DNA of 64,000 nt from Zhihengliuella halotolerans (GCF_004217565.1 NZ_SHLA01000001.1:2542001-2606000); one strand, 5' to 3'. Positions 44,201 through 52,900 are shown, numbered from the stretch's first letter. Translations and numbers: made by a program. Notes: generated by a model from the letters alone, not told the origin.

Positions 44201-44643
44201 TGATTAGAGCAACGATCACCCACCCCGTCGCCCTGTCGACGCTCGCCCGCGCCGGTCACGGCTCGTTCATCCTCATCGCCGACGCGCACTTCGCCGTAGC
44301 CACAGCCCTCGGCCCCAACGCGGTGACGGTGCATGCCGCGCTGGCTCCCGGTGCTCCGCTGGTGCCGGAGGTCGCGCGCCTCGTCGCCGCCACCATCGCG
44401 ATCGAGGAGGTCACCACCATGGCGGTACCTGCTGAGGCACACGCACAAGTCGGTCTGGAAGCGCTGGCCGCGGTGCGGGCTTTCCCGACAACCACACCCA
44501 TCCCGCATTCCACTGCCACCCGGGAAGAGTTCTTTGCCCGCTGCGGCTCACCAGATCTCGCCCTCTGCCTCGTCAGCGGTGACCGTCGCAGGTTTGCGAA
44601 CGTCCTGCTCCGAATCGGTGTCACAGATCCCGAGCCTGCATAA
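44200..44643 (+). CDS. RbsD/FucU-family sugar mutarotase
   Basis: Predicted pyranase or mutarotase (147 aa). The N-terminal L-A-R-A-G-H-G-S-F-I-L-I-A-D-A gives His20 and Asp28, the positions used in RbsD. The C-terminal F-A-N-V-L-L-R-I-G-V matches the family's YxN motif except that Tyr is replaced by Phe132 (Asn134 kept). It starts on the last base of the SDR stop and ends 7 bp before the IclR gene. The presence of a mutarotase argues that the pathway handles a reducing sugar. Confidence 0.85.
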   Translation: MIRATITHPVALSTLARAGHGSFILIADAHFAVATALGPNAVTVHAALAPGAPLVPEVARLVAATIAIEEVTTMAVPAEAHAQVGLEALAAVRAFPTTTPIPHSTATREEFFARCGSPDLALCLVSGDRRRFANVLLRIGVTDPEPA

Positions 44644-44650
44644 TGAGGGA

Positions 44651-45415
44651 ATGAGCTCGACTGTATCCCGCGCCATCGAGATCTTGGAGCTGTGCAGCGC
44701 AGAGCCGAGGACCGCGGCCCAGATCGCCGCGGTCCTCGGCGTGCACCGCACCACGGTGCTGCGCACACTGCTGACGCTTCAAGACGCCGGGCTGGTCCGC
44801 CAGACGGAGACCGGAGTGTTCGGCACGGGGTTTCGCCTGGCCGCCCTCGCAAAGTCGGCGATGGCGCACTTCGATCTGCGGGGCATCGCCCACCCGCACC
44901 TGAAGGATCTCAGCGACCGCATCGGCGTGACCGTGCAGTTCGCCGTTCCGGACAGGGACCGCATCCGCTACGTCGACAAGATCGAGCCACGAGACTCAAT
45001 CGTGCTCAACACGGAAATCGGGGGCGACGCCGTGGTCAGCACGTCCGGCGTCGCCAAAGCGATACTCGCCCACCTTTCGGGCGAGCGCCGACGATCGATT
45101 CTCGACCGCGCGACGTTCGAGACATTCACCGAACGCTCGATCACGAGCAGGGAAGCGTTCGAGCGCGAGCTCACCCGAGTGCAGGAGCGGGGCTGGTCAT
45201 TCGACGACGGGGAATACGACGAGCTGTCCAACTGCATCGCCGCCCCGGTCCGCGATCATGCCGACGACGTCGCCGGGGCCGTTTCCATCACGGCCTTCCG
45301 CACGCGGCTCGACATCGATGCCCTCCAGCAGCACCTGCCGGCCCTTCTGACCACGACGGAGGCCATCAGCCGGGACCTGGGCTGGCGCGGCAGCGCCGGG
45401 TCTGGATCCGCGTGA
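44651..45415 (+). CDS. IclR-family transcriptional regulator
   Basis: IclR regulator (254 aa): N-terminal winged HTH (S-R-A-I-E-I-L-E-L-C-S-A-E-P-R-T-A-A-Q-I, residues 6-60) and the C-terminal effector domain with G-V-A-K-A-I-L-A-H-L and S-N-C-I-A-A-P-V-R-D. ATG directly after GAGGGA. Last gene of the coupled MFS-SDR-RbsD-IclR unit, probably controlling it through the palindrome at 41956-41970. Confidence 0.92.
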   Translation: MSSTVSRAIEILELCSAEPRTAAQIAAVLGVHRTTVLRTLLTLQDAGLVRQTETGVFGTGFRLAALAKSAMAHFDLRGIAHPHLKDLSDRIGVTVQFAVPDRDRIRYVDKIEPRDSIVLNTEIGGDAVVSTSGVAKAILAHLSGERRRSILDRATFETFTERSITSREAFERELTRVQERGWSFDDGEYDELSNCIAAPVRDHADDVAGAVSITAFRTRLDIDALQQHLPALLTTTEAISRDLGWRGSAGSGSA

Positions 45416-45418
45416 GAT

Positions 45419-45892
45419 TCAGGCCGCACCGTTGGCATTCAACACACTGAACGAGCTGGCCTGTGCGGCCTGCGCCCTGGCTGCTGTCGGATTAAGGTCT
45501 TCGCACCAGGACGGGTAGAGCCGAAATCCCCGTTTGCCGGGGCTGCGATTTCCCCGCGTTATGCCGAGCTCCGCGAGGCGTTCGGATGTGAAGCGGAAGC
45601 AACCGCGTCGGTGACCGTCGACCACAAAGACCATCAACCCGCTGACAGCCTCGTCCGCAGGAAATGGCTCCGTCTCCCCGTCGGCGTTGCGCCGCCACAC
45701 GGCAACAAACGCGCCCGCCTTCGTCGGAGTGATGCGAGCGGTGCGGATGCGCCAATGCTCACCGTTGATGTCCACGATTCCGGACTCGTAGTCACTATTC
45801 TGCTCTTCGGGAAGAACAGCGAACTGCTGGCCCCGAGGTTCGAGACAATGCTGGCTAAACCAGTCGAAGGAAGGGAAATTCACGTCTCTCAC
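45419..45892 (-). CDS. MepB family protein
   Basis: 157-aa MepB-like protein, recognised by E-S-G-I-V-D-I-N-G-E-H-W-R-I-R-T, P-T-K-A-G-A-F-V-A-V-W and G-K-R-G-F-R-L-Y-P-S-W-C. MepB was named from the Staphylococcus mepRAB locus; its function is unknown. GTG start; GATAAT on the minus strand (45904-45899) ends 6 nt before it, so the mRNA is probably leaderless. It converges on the IclR gene. Confidence 0.85.
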   Translation of the reverse strand: MRDVNFPSFDWFSQHCLEPRGQQFAVLPEEQNSDYESGIVDINGEHWRIRTARITPTKAGAFVAVWRRNADGETEPFPADEAVSGLMVFVVDGHRRGCFRFTSERLAELGITRGNRSPGKRGFRLYPSWCEDLNPTAARAQAAQASSFSVLNANGAA

Positions 45893-46014
45893 TAGAGCAT
45901 TATCGCTGCAGATTCGAGTCTGATCACAACGCGTGCTGCGAGTTCGGGCCCACGTCGAAGACCGGCCACAACGGAGTCAAGTCCTGCTCGTGCTCCTCAG
46001 AGCAACGAACTCAG

Positions 46015-46608
46015 TCACGTAGAGGCAAAGTGCAGAAAAACGCCGGCGATCCAGAGACATCCCGGGACGATGAAGGCTCGCTGCGCCAACCCGGTCCGCG
46101 GCGCGTCAGCCTCCCAGTCCCGGCTGAACGCGTTGAGAGCGAGAACCAGGATGATCACCACGGCAACCGTCGCCACCTTCCACATCAGGCCCGGCAAGAC
46201 AAAGGCACCGACCACCGCGGTGACGGGGAGGGAGAAGAACACCACGGCTCCGGCATGGTCATGTAGCTGGTGCTGCCGGGAGAACGCAGCGGGATCCGCG
46301 TCAGGCGTACCGGGCGGATAGCCGCGCATGGGGTCCATCCGGAAGACCCCGGAGACGACCAGGCCCAGCCCGAACACCGCCAGCAGCGCGCCCAGCAAGT
46401 ACTGGCCCGCGAGCACGACCGCGCTCCCGCCCGCCGCCATCGAGGCACCGCACACCAGGAAGTTCGCCGTCTGGATCCATCCCCTCGGGCCGAGCGCCAA
46501 CGCGCTGACGGTCTGGCGCGTCGGAGAGTACCCGGGCCGCGTCAGACCATCGAGCAAGAACACCACCACGAACAGCACGGCACCACCCGCGCCCACCAAG
46601 AACGCCAT
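46015..46608 (-). CDS. DUF998 family membrane protein
   Basis: Integral membrane protein (197 aa) with about six helices; G-Y-S-P-T-R-Q-T-V-S-A-L and F-R-M-D-P-M-R-G-Y-P-P-G-T-P are typical of DUF998. Function unknown. Strong purine-rich GGGAGAGGG precedes the ATG. Divergent from a TetR gene whose operator lies between. Confidence 0.88.
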   Translation of the reverse strand: MAFLVGAGGAVLFVVVFLLDGLTRPGYSPTRQTVSALALGPRGWIQTANFLVCGASMAAGGSAVVLAGQYLLGALLAVFGLGLVVSGVFRMDPMRGYPPGTPDADPAAFSRQHQLHDHAGAVVFFSLPVTAVVGAFVLPGLMWKVATVAVVIILVLALNAFSRDWEADAPRTGLAQRAFIVPGCLWIAGVFLHFAST

Positions 46609-46678
46609 CCCTCTCCCTCTCCCGGGTCAGCGCTCCGCCATGGGGCGGAGCTTCCGCATCACGTCGACCTTCAGACCC

Positions 46679-46708
46679 TTGGTAATTTTAGTCCGATCGG
46701 ACTAAAAT
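46679..46708 (+). promoter_or_regulatory. TetR promoter and 24-bp operator
   Basis: A perfect 24-bp palindrome (46685-46708, core GTCCGATCGGAC) fills the spacer and covers the -10 hexamer TAAAAT (46703-46708), with TTGGTA (46679-46684) as -35 at 18-bp spacing. The ATG is 6 nt after the -10, so transcription would start at the start codon. Confidence 0.85.
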
Positions 46709-46714
46709 CAGACC

Positions 46715-47341
46715 ATGCGTCACGATAACAGTCCGGCCGTCCAAAGGGAACGCTCGTTCATCGAGCAAGCCCGTCGCCTCCAGATCGCCGATGCGGCGGC
46801 CGAGGCCGTGGCTGAGCTGGGCTACGCCAAGACGTCGCTCGCGCGAATCGCCGAAAAGGCCGGCATCAGCAAAGGTGTGATCACCTACCACTTCGGCAGC
46901 AAGGACGAGATCCTGCGCTTGGTCGCCACTCAATTCTTCGATCGCTGCTGGCAGTACATGGAGCCGAGGATCCTGGCTGAGGAAACCGCCATCGGGCAGG
47001 TGAAGGTGTGGGTCGGATCGCAGCTGGAGTACTTCAGCACCCACCGCGTCGAATTCCTCGCCATGGCCGAGATCATGACCAATCACCGCGGTGGCGACGG
47101 AACACTTGCCTACGCCGAGGAGATCGCCGAGGAAATCGACGGCGTCGCGGAAATCCTCCGGCGCGGTCAGCTCGCGGGTGAGCTTCGCCAGTTCGACCCG
47201 CGCAGCGTCGCCAACATCATCTTGCGCAGCGCCGACGGAGTCCTGAGTTCCTGGGCCACCAGCCCGAGCCTGGACCTCATGTCCCAATCCAGTGTCCTGT
47301 TGGACTTCATCGAACACGCGATACGCAAGGAGCCGTCATGA
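46715..47341 (+). CDS. TetR-family transcriptional regulator
   Basis: TetR repressor (208 aa) with HTH at about 18-65 (L-Q-I-A-D-A-A-A-E-A-V-A-E-L-G-Y-A-K-T-S; K-G-V-I-T-Y-H-F as recognition helix). Expected to bind the palindrome that overlaps its own promoter. Apparently leaderless. Its stop overlaps the start of the first PH-domain gene (ATGA), so the three downstream genes form one autoregulated operon. Confidence 0.9.
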   Translation: MRHDNSPAVQRERSFIEQARRLQIADAAAEAVAELGYAKTSLARIAEKAGISKGVITYHFGSKDEILRLVATQFFDRCWQYMEPRILAEETAIGQVKVWVGSQLEYFSTHRVEFLAMAEIMTNHRGGDGTLAYAEEIAEEIDGVAEILRRGQLAGELRQFDPRSVANIILRSADGVLSSWATSPSLDLMSQSSVLLDFIEHAIRKEPS

Positions 47342-47850
47342 AACCGATACCTGTGGATGATCCGCCCCTCGCCCTCCGCCCGCCCGAACATCGCGTGGAA
47401 CGGCGCGCCATCGGCTGGTGGATGCTGCAGTCGCTGGTGTTCTCCGGGGCGATCCTGGCAGCGACGATCGTCGCGTACCTGTGGTGGGAAGCCGCCCGAA
47501 CATGGCTGGTGCTCCCGTTGGTCGCCGCAGCAGCACTGCTCGCCGTCGGGCTCCTGATCGAGCCGTTCTGGAGATACCGGGTTCACCGGTGGGAGACCAC
47601 TGACGAGGCCGTGTACGCACGCACCGGCTGGCTCGTGCGCGAATGGCGCGCCGCACCGTTGACCCGTGTGCAGACCGTGGATGCCATCCAAGGTCCCCTC
47701 GAGCAGCTCCTGGGCCTCTCGACTCTGCGGGTCACCACCGCGTCGTCAGCGGGCGCAATCGAGATCGGCGGGCTGGACAGGGAAACCGCCACCCGTCTCG
47801 CCGAGCAGTTGACGCGGATCGCCGAGCTCACACCGGGGGATGCGACATGA
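47338..47850 (+). CDS. bacterial PH-domain membrane protein, YdbS-like
   Basis: 170-aa protein with two helices (about 27-50 and 55-74) and one bPH2 domain (about 78-160, R-Y-R-V-H-R-W-E-T-T-D-E-A-V-Y-A-R-T-G). Short partner of the larger PH protein that follows with a 4-bp overlap. Such YdbS/YdbT pairs are envelope proteins of unclear role. Confidence 0.88.
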   Translation: MKPIPVDDPPLALRPPEHRVERRAIGWWMLQSLVFSGAILAATIVAYLWWEAARTWLVLPLVAAAALLAVGLLIEPFWRYRVHRWETTDEAVYARTGWLVREWRAAPLTRVQTVDAIQGPLEQLLGLSTLRVTTASSAGAIEIGGLDRETATRLAEQLTRIAELTPGDAT

Positions 47851-49496
47851 GCTCCCCCGACGACGCGCAGCGGTCACCGGTAGACTCGCAGCCGGCACCC
47901 GGTCAGGACTGGCAGCGCCTCAGCGCGCGCATGATCTGGGTCGACCTCGTCCAGAGTCTCCTCTCCCTCCTCCCCGCGGTTGTCGCCATTTGGGTAGTCG
48001 GAGTCGATCCGAACGGCGGCCAGATCTGGCCGCTCATCGGCCTCGCCGCCGTCGGCGTCTGGGGAGCCGTTGCCGATGCACTGCGCTGGATCTTCACGAG
48101 CTACCGCGTGACAGCGACCCATGTCGAGGCGAAGTCCGGAATCTTCCGGCGCGTGCACCGGTCGATTCAGCGCGACCGTCTGCGCAGCGTCGACATCGAG
48201 GCCAAGCTGCGTCACCGGCTTTCGGGACTTCGCGTAGTGAACATCGGCGCCGGTCAGCAATCTGCCGAGGGCGACTCCGCGTTCGCGCTCGACTCCCTGA
48301 GCGTCGACGACGCCCGCGCGCTCCAGAGCGGACTCATGCACGCAACTGACGCTCCGGTCAGTCACGACGACGAATCTGCCGCCGGCGACGACCCGTCCGC
48401 CGCAGAAACCCAGGCTGTCGGGCCCGGCCAAAGCGTGCCGTCACGGGTCTTTGCGCGTTTCGAACCACGTTGGGTCGTCCACAACCTCTTCAGCGTGTGG
48501 ACATACATCGTGGTTCTCGGCATCGGCGGCGGAACGTACTGGTTTCTCAGCAGCCTCGGCGTGGACGTTTCCGGGTTCGTGGCCGGATTGCTGGACTGGG
48601 AATCGCTCGGCTGGGTTGGCATCGCCGCCGTCGCCTGGGTGAGCCTCACCGCCGTCGGAGCGCTCTTCATGGCGGTCGTCTACTTCACCGAATACTGGGG
48701 GTTCGAGCTGGCGCGCGTTCGCGGCCGCGAAGGAACCATGCTGCGAACCCGGCACGGGCTCCTGACGTCCAGGGAGGTCAATCGCCAAGAGCATCGAATT
48801 CGCGGGCTGCAGATCTCCGAACCCCTGCTGTGGCGGTGGATGGGCACCAGTGACACCAGCGTCATCACCACAGGCCTCAACATGTGGTCGATGGCCCAGC
48901 CGTCCGCTATCCTGCCGCGCGGGCCGGTCGAGGTTGCGCGCGACGTCGCCGCCGACGTCCTCGGTACGGCCGAGAACCCGTTCGAGACTCCACTCAGCCA
49001 GCATCCGGTCGCCGCCTTACGACGTCGCCTCTGGTGGGCTACTGCTATCGCCGCAGGCACGGCCGCGGTCCTCGCATGGCTTGCTGCCACCGGCATCCTC
49101 CCGGTGAGCGTCGTCTGGGCGGCTGTGGCGATGTGGCCGTTGCTGCTCGCCGGGGCCGCCATCGCGTATCGCGCGCTCGGCCACACCATTGCGGGTCCCC
49201 ACCTCATCACGCGTTCGGGGCTGGCCAGCCGGTCCACCACCGTGCTGCAGCGCTCAGCCGTCAGCACCATTGTCGTGCGCGAATCCATCTTCCAGCGTCG
49301 CCTCGGGTTGAAAAGCGTCTCTGCGATGACCGCCGCGGGCTACTGCGAATACACGACGCCGGACATCGACGCGCGGACGAGCCTCCAGTTCGCCCGGGAC
49401 GTCGCCCCGGGAATACTCGACCCCTTCCTCGTCCCTGCACCGTCTCGCGTTGACGGCTCACGCCCGCACGCTGGCGTCTCAACACACGCACGGTGA
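47847..49496 (+). CDS. bacterial PH-domain membrane protein, YdbT-like
   Basis: 549-aa membrane protein with three bPH2 repeats (about 88-155, 285-345 and 440-505), each following a pair of hydrophobic helices; typical lines are T-S-Y-R-V-T-A-T-H-V-E-A-K-S-G and H-G-L-L-T-S-R-E-V-N-R-Q-E-H-R. A ~45-residue acidic linker follows the first repeat. Coupled to the YdbS-like gene (ATGA) and to the TetR gene upstream. In Bacillus, relatives affect resistance to a bacteriocin; the role here is not shown. Confidence 0.88.
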   Translation: MSSPDDAQRSPVDSQPAPGQDWQRLSARMIWVDLVQSLLSLLPAVVAIWVVGVDPNGGQIWPLIGLAAVGVWGAVADALRWIFTSYRVTATHVEAKSGIFRRVHRSIQRDRLRSVDIEAKLRHRLSGLRVVNIGAGQQSAEGDSAFALDSLSVDDARALQSGLMHATDAPVSHDDESAAGDDPSAAETQAVGPGQSVPSRVFARFEPRWVVHNLFSVWTYIVVLGIGGGTYWFLSSLGVDVSGFVAGLLDWESLGWVGIAAVAWVSLTAVGALFMAVVYFTEYWGFELARVRGREGTMLRTRHGLLTSREVNRQEHRIRGLQISEPLLWRWMGTSDTSVITTGLNMWSMAQPSAILPRGPVEVARDVAADVLGTAENPFETPLSQHPVAALRRRLWWATAIAAGTAAVLAWLAATGILPVSVVWAAVAMWPLLLAGAAIAYRALGHTIAGPHLITRSGLASRSTTVLQRSAVSTIVVRESIFQRRLGLKSVSAMTAAGYCEYTTPDIDARTSLQFARDVAPGILDPFLVPAPSRVDGSRPHAGVSTHAR

Positions 49497-49510
49497 TTCC
49501 CACACACGCA

Positions 49511-49538
49511 AAAGGCCCGGACCGAAGTCCGGGCCTTT
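49511..49538. terminator. bidirectional terminator hairpin
   Basis: 12-bp perfect stem (49511-49522 with 49527-49538) with loop CGAA, flanked by A and T runs, between the PH-protein gene and the convergent tRNA. Serves both strands. Confidence 0.85.
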
Positions 49539-49546
49539 CGTTCATC

Positions 49547-49622
49547 TGGTGGAGGTAAGGGGATTCGAACCCCTGACCTTCTGCATGCCATGCAGACGCG
49601 CTACCAACTGCGCCATACCCCC
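49547..49622 (-). tRNA. tRNA-Ala(GGC)
   Basis: Full cloverleaf on the minus strand: acceptor GGGGGTA with TACCTCC, D-arm AGTTGGTA, anticodon loop ATGGCAT with GGC, T-loop TTCGAAT, discriminator A and encoded CCA (49549-49547). Reads GCC/GCU alanine codons. Confidence 0.95.
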
Positions 49623-49800
49623 AGAAGGGTGGTTTCCCGCCGGAGCGGTGAACCGGATAGAAACTATACAGGACCGCCGAACCGCGAACAAAATCGGGCC
49701 CGTCCGGGCGCCCATGCCGCCCGGACGGTCCGACCCCGACTCGAAGTTCAGGGCGATCCCCCACATCCATCTGCCAGCATCGCTCACTAGACTTGCCCAC

Positions 49801-51051
49801 ATGATGGGGGAAACCACGCCCGAGCACGACCGGGCCACCAGGACGACCGGACGCACAGCAGCGGGCATGGTGTGGCCGCGCATCGCGCTCGTCGCCGTGA
49901 CCATCACCGGCATCGCGCTGCTCATGTACTTCGTCCAGGGCGCACGCGAGATCGTCGCGCCGATCTTCCTCGGCCTGAACCTCATGATCGTCGCCTACCC
50001 CCTGCAGCGGCTCATGGTGGCGCGCGGCGTACCGAGGTATCTGGCCGCAGCGGCGACGCTCGTCGTCGTACTGGTGTTGATCACCGTCTTCTTCGGCGCG
50101 ACGGGCTGGGCCGTCGGGGAACTGCTACGCGAGCTGCCGGAGTACAACCGGGAGTTCAACGAGCTCTGGGTCGAGATCAGTGCCGGACTGACTCAGCTCG
50201 GCATCAGCCAGACCATGATCCTCGACGAGTTCCGGGCCATCGGCGCCGGGAGCATCCTGAGCCTGCTCACCCCGCTGATCACCAACGTCACCGGGGTGCT
50301 CGCAGTGCTCGTGACAGTGGTGATGGCGGTGTTCTTCCTCGCGATGGACTCGGCCGGCTTCGGTCGCCGGCTCGACATGCTCCTGCGTGCCCGCCCGTCG
50401 ACGCACCGGGCGCTGACGAACTTTGCCCACGGCGTGCGCCGCTACTGGGTGGTGACCACGACCTTCGGCCTGATCGTCGCGGCCCTCGATGTGTTCGCGC
50501 TCGCGATCATCGATGTCCCGCTGATCTGGGTGTGGGGCGTGCTCGCGTTCCTGACGAACTACATCCCCAACATCGGCTTCGTCATCGGGCTGGTCCCGCC
50601 CGCCTTGCTGGCCCTGCTGGACTCCGGCGGCGGGGCGGCCATCGCCGTCGTCATCACCTACTCTGTCCTGAACTTCACAGTCCAGTCGATCATCCAGCCC
50701 AAGTTCACCGGCCAGTCCGTGGGCGTGACGCCCATGGTTTCGTTCCTGTCCCTGATGTTCTGGTACTGGGTCCTGGGCTGGCTCGGCGCCCTGCTGGCCC
50801 TGCCGGCGACCCTCCTGCTCAAGGCGTTCCTGATCGACGCCGATCCCACGGCCCGCTGGATGAACGCCCTGATCTCTTCTAATCCCGAAGGCGAGGTGCC
50901 GGCGGAGATGCTGCCGCCGGCAGCGTCCGCCCCCGAGCCCGGCGGCGCGACGGACGGGGAGGACGACGACGCGGGCGCGGCACCGTCGTCGTCCCCCGCA
51001 GCCCCCGTCGAACTCAGGGGTTCCGCAAAGCCGACCGGCGCGCAAGAATAG
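49801..51051 (+). CDS. AI-2E family transporter
   Basis: Membrane protein of the AI-2E/YdiK/PerM family (416 aa), with paired N-terminal helices, a central amphipathic region and C-terminal P-N-I-G-F-V-I-G-L-V-P-P-A-L-L-A-L and P-K-F-T-G-Q-S-V-G-V-T-P-M-V signatures. Relatives export autoinducer-2 or act as Na+(Li+)/H+ antiporters. The ~60-residue C-terminal tail is acidic and disordered. Start at the first of two ATG codons (49801/49804). Confidence 0.9.
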   Translation: MMGETTPEHDRATRTTGRTAAGMVWPRIALVAVTITGIALLMYFVQGAREIVAPIFLGLNLMIVAYPLQRLMVARGVPRYLAAAATLVVVLVLITVFFGATGWAVGELLRELPEYNREFNELWVEISAGLTQLGISQTMILDEFRAIGAGSILSLLTPLITNVTGVLAVLVTVVMAVFFLAMDSAGFGRRLDMLLRARPSTHRALTNFAHGVRRYWVVTTTFGLIVAALDVFALAIIDVPLIWVWGVLAFLTNYIPNIGFVIGLVPPALLALLDSGGGAAIAVVITYSVLNFTVQSIIQPKFTGQSVGVTPMVSFLSLMFWYWVLGWLGALLALPATLLLKAFLIDADPTARWMNALISSNPEGEVPAEMLPPAASAPEPGGATDGEDDDAGAAPSSSPAAPVELRGSAKPTGAQE

Positions 51052-51100
51052 CGTCAGGGTGCCGCAACGGCTCCTGTTCAACGCTGCGAAAGGCGCCACC

Positions 51101-51526
51101 ATGACGATCGGACTGACCCCCTACCTGCAGTTCCCCGGCCAGGCCAAAGAGGCTCTCGAGTTCTACCACTCCGTGTTCGGCGGCGAGCTCGGCATGATGA
51201 CCTACGCCGAAGGAATGGGCGAGGCCGCCGGCGATTCGGGCGACAAGATCATGCACGGATCACTGTTTCTGGACCGCGGCATCCACGTCATGGCTTCGGA
51301 CCTCCCCGAGGGGATGGAGGGCAACGGCTACGGGACCATCTCGCTGAGCAGCAGCGGCGACGACGAGTCCGATTCCTCCCAGCTCGAGGAGTGGTGGGAG
51401 AAGCTCTCGGCCGAGTCAGCGGTGACCATTCCACTGGAGACCGCGCCGTGGGGCGACAAGTTCGGTCAGCTCAAGGACCGCTTCGGCGTCGACTGGATGT
51501 TCAACGTCAGCGCCGTCGCGAGCTGA
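51101..51526 (+). CDS. VOC-family protein, PhnB/glyoxalase-like
   Basis: 141-aa vicinal-oxygen-chelate fold protein of the PhnB / 3-demethylubiquinone-methyltransferase-like group (P-Y-L-Q-F-P-G-Q-A-K-E-A-L-E-F-Y; W-G-D-K-F-G-Q-L-K-D-R-F-G-V-D-W-M-F). No catalytic role is known. ATG at 51101 after a GAAAGG site. It converges with an MFS gene. Confidence 0.88.
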   Translation: MTIGLTPYLQFPGQAKEALEFYHSVFGGELGMMTYAEGMGEAAGDSGDKIMHGSLFLDRGIHVMASDLPEGMEGNGYGTISLSSSGDDESDSSQLEEWWEKLSAESAVTIPLETAPWGDKFGQLKDRFGVDWMFNVSAVAS

Positions 51527-51530
51527 CGGG

Positions 51531-52748
51531 TCAGGCCGCGCGAGCGAGCTTCCGGCGGTGCGCCAGGCCCGCAATGAGGGCGAGGACGAGGCCGCCGAAG
51601 CCGAGCATTGCACCCACGTACGCCGGCGCCTGGTAGCCCAGGCCGGCGTTGATGACCGCCGCGCCGAGGGCCGCACCCAGGGCGTTCGCGATGTTCAGAG
51701 CCGAATGGTTCAAGGACGCCGCGAGCGACTGGGCCTTCGGCGCGGAATCCATGAGCAACGACTGCAGACCCGGCGCGAGCAGCGACCCTACGCCGCCCAT
51801 GACGAACACGAAGATCAGCGCCAGCCACGGGATCGGCGAGACGAATCCGAAGATCACCATGACGATCGTCAGCGACGCCATCGAGACGTAGAGACTGCCG
51901 AAGACCGACCAGTCGGCGAGACGCCCGCCGACGAGGTTGCCCACCACCATGCCCAGGCCGTAGAGCCCCAGGACGAGTGGGACGACCTTGATCGGCAGGC
52001 CGGTGACGTCCGTCAGGATCGGGCTGATGTACGCGTAAACCGCGAAGAAGCCGCCGAACCCGACGATGCCGGTGAACAGCGCCAGCCACACGGCGCCGCT
52101 CTTGAGCGCCGTGAGTTCGCGGCGGATGCTCGCCTCCGCGTGTGCGGGGTTAAAGGGGACGAACGTGCGGATGGAGACGAAGGTCAGGGCGCCGATCACG
52201 GCGACGGCGAGGAACATCGAGCGCCAGCCGAGCTCCTGCCCGAGCCACGTGAACAGCGGGACGCCGATCACGTTCGCCACGGCGAGCCCGAGCATGATCC
52301 AGGCGATGGCCCGGCCGCGCTTCGTCGGCGGCACGAGCGTCGCGGCGAGGATCGCCGCCAGCCCGAAGTACGCACCGTGCGGCAGCCCGGAGAGGAACCG
52401 TGTGAAGACCATGACCTCGTAGGTCGGCGCGATGAACGAGGAGGCGTTCGCGAGGGTGAAGAACACCATGAGCCAGAGCACCATGGTCCGCTTCGCGACG
52501 CGCGCGCCCAGCGCGGTGAGCACGGGAGCGCCGACAACGACGCCGATCGCGTAGGCGGAGATCAGCAGGCCCATGTCCTGGTTGCGCACGCCGAGATCGG
52601 CCGCACCCTCCTGGAGCAGGCCCATGATCGTGAATTCGGTGGTGCCGATGCCGAACCCGCCCATGGCGAGCGCGAGCACTGCGAGCAGCAGCTTGCGTCC
52701 TTCGAGGAGCGTGGAGACGGCCGGAGCCGTCGAGGCGGTGGTGGTCAT
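51531..52748 (-). CDS. MFS exporter, AraJ-type
   Basis: DHA1-type major-facilitator exporter (405 aa), 12 helices, with G-G-F-G-I-G-T-T-E-F in TM1 and G-A-R-V-A-K-R-T-M-V in the TM2-3 loop. Members export drugs or sugars; substrate unknown. Start ATG at 52748 follows GGAAGG. The region upstream contains two nested inverted repeats. Confidence 0.9.
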   Translation of the reverse strand: MTTTASTAPAVSTLLEGRKLLLAVLALAMGGFGIGTTEFTIMGLLQEGAADLGVRNQDMGLLISAYAIGVVVGAPVLTALGARVAKRTMVLWLMVFFTLANASSFIAPTYEVMVFTRFLSGLPHGAYFGLAAILAATLVPPTKRGRAIAWIMLGLAVANVIGVPLFTWLGQELGWRSMFLAVAVIGALTFVSIRTFVPFNPAHAEASIRRELTALKSGAVWLALFTGIVGFGGFFAVYAYISPILTDVTGLPIKVVPLVLGLYGLGMVVGNLVGGRLADWSVFGSLYVSMASLTIVMVIFGFVSPIPWLALIFVFVMGGVGSLLAPGLQSLLMDSAPKAQSLAASLNHSALNIANALGAALGAAVINAGLGYQAPAYVGAMLGFGGLVLALIAGLAHRRKLARAA

Positions 52749-52768
52749 CAGGCCTTCCGGGGGAAGTG

Positions 52769-52815
52769 GGGAGACAATCGGGCGTACGACGACGGCGTCG
52801 CCCCCATTGTCTCCC
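52769..52815. repeat. inverted repeat upstream of the MFS exporter
   Basis: GGGAGACAAT (52769-52778) and ATTGTCTCCC (52806-52815), perfect 10-bp arms around 27 bp that partly pair. Candidate operator or 5' leader hairpin of the exporter gene. Confidence 0.6.
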
Positions 52816-52829
52816 ATCCCACCGGAGCC

Positions 52830-52900
52830 TCGGCGCAGTTGCGGCGAAGAATGACGAAGGTCTCCCAGAGCCTTCCACTCCGCGGACGCAACTGCGCCGA
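52830..52900. terminator. long inverted repeat after the isochorismatase gene
   Basis: TCGGCGCAGTTGCG (52830-52843) and its exact complement (52887-52900) form a 14-bp stem; the loop contains a second imperfect stem GAAGG...CCTTC. Lies 4 bp past the isochorismatase stop, so termination of that leftward transcript is the simplest reading. Confidence 0.6.
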
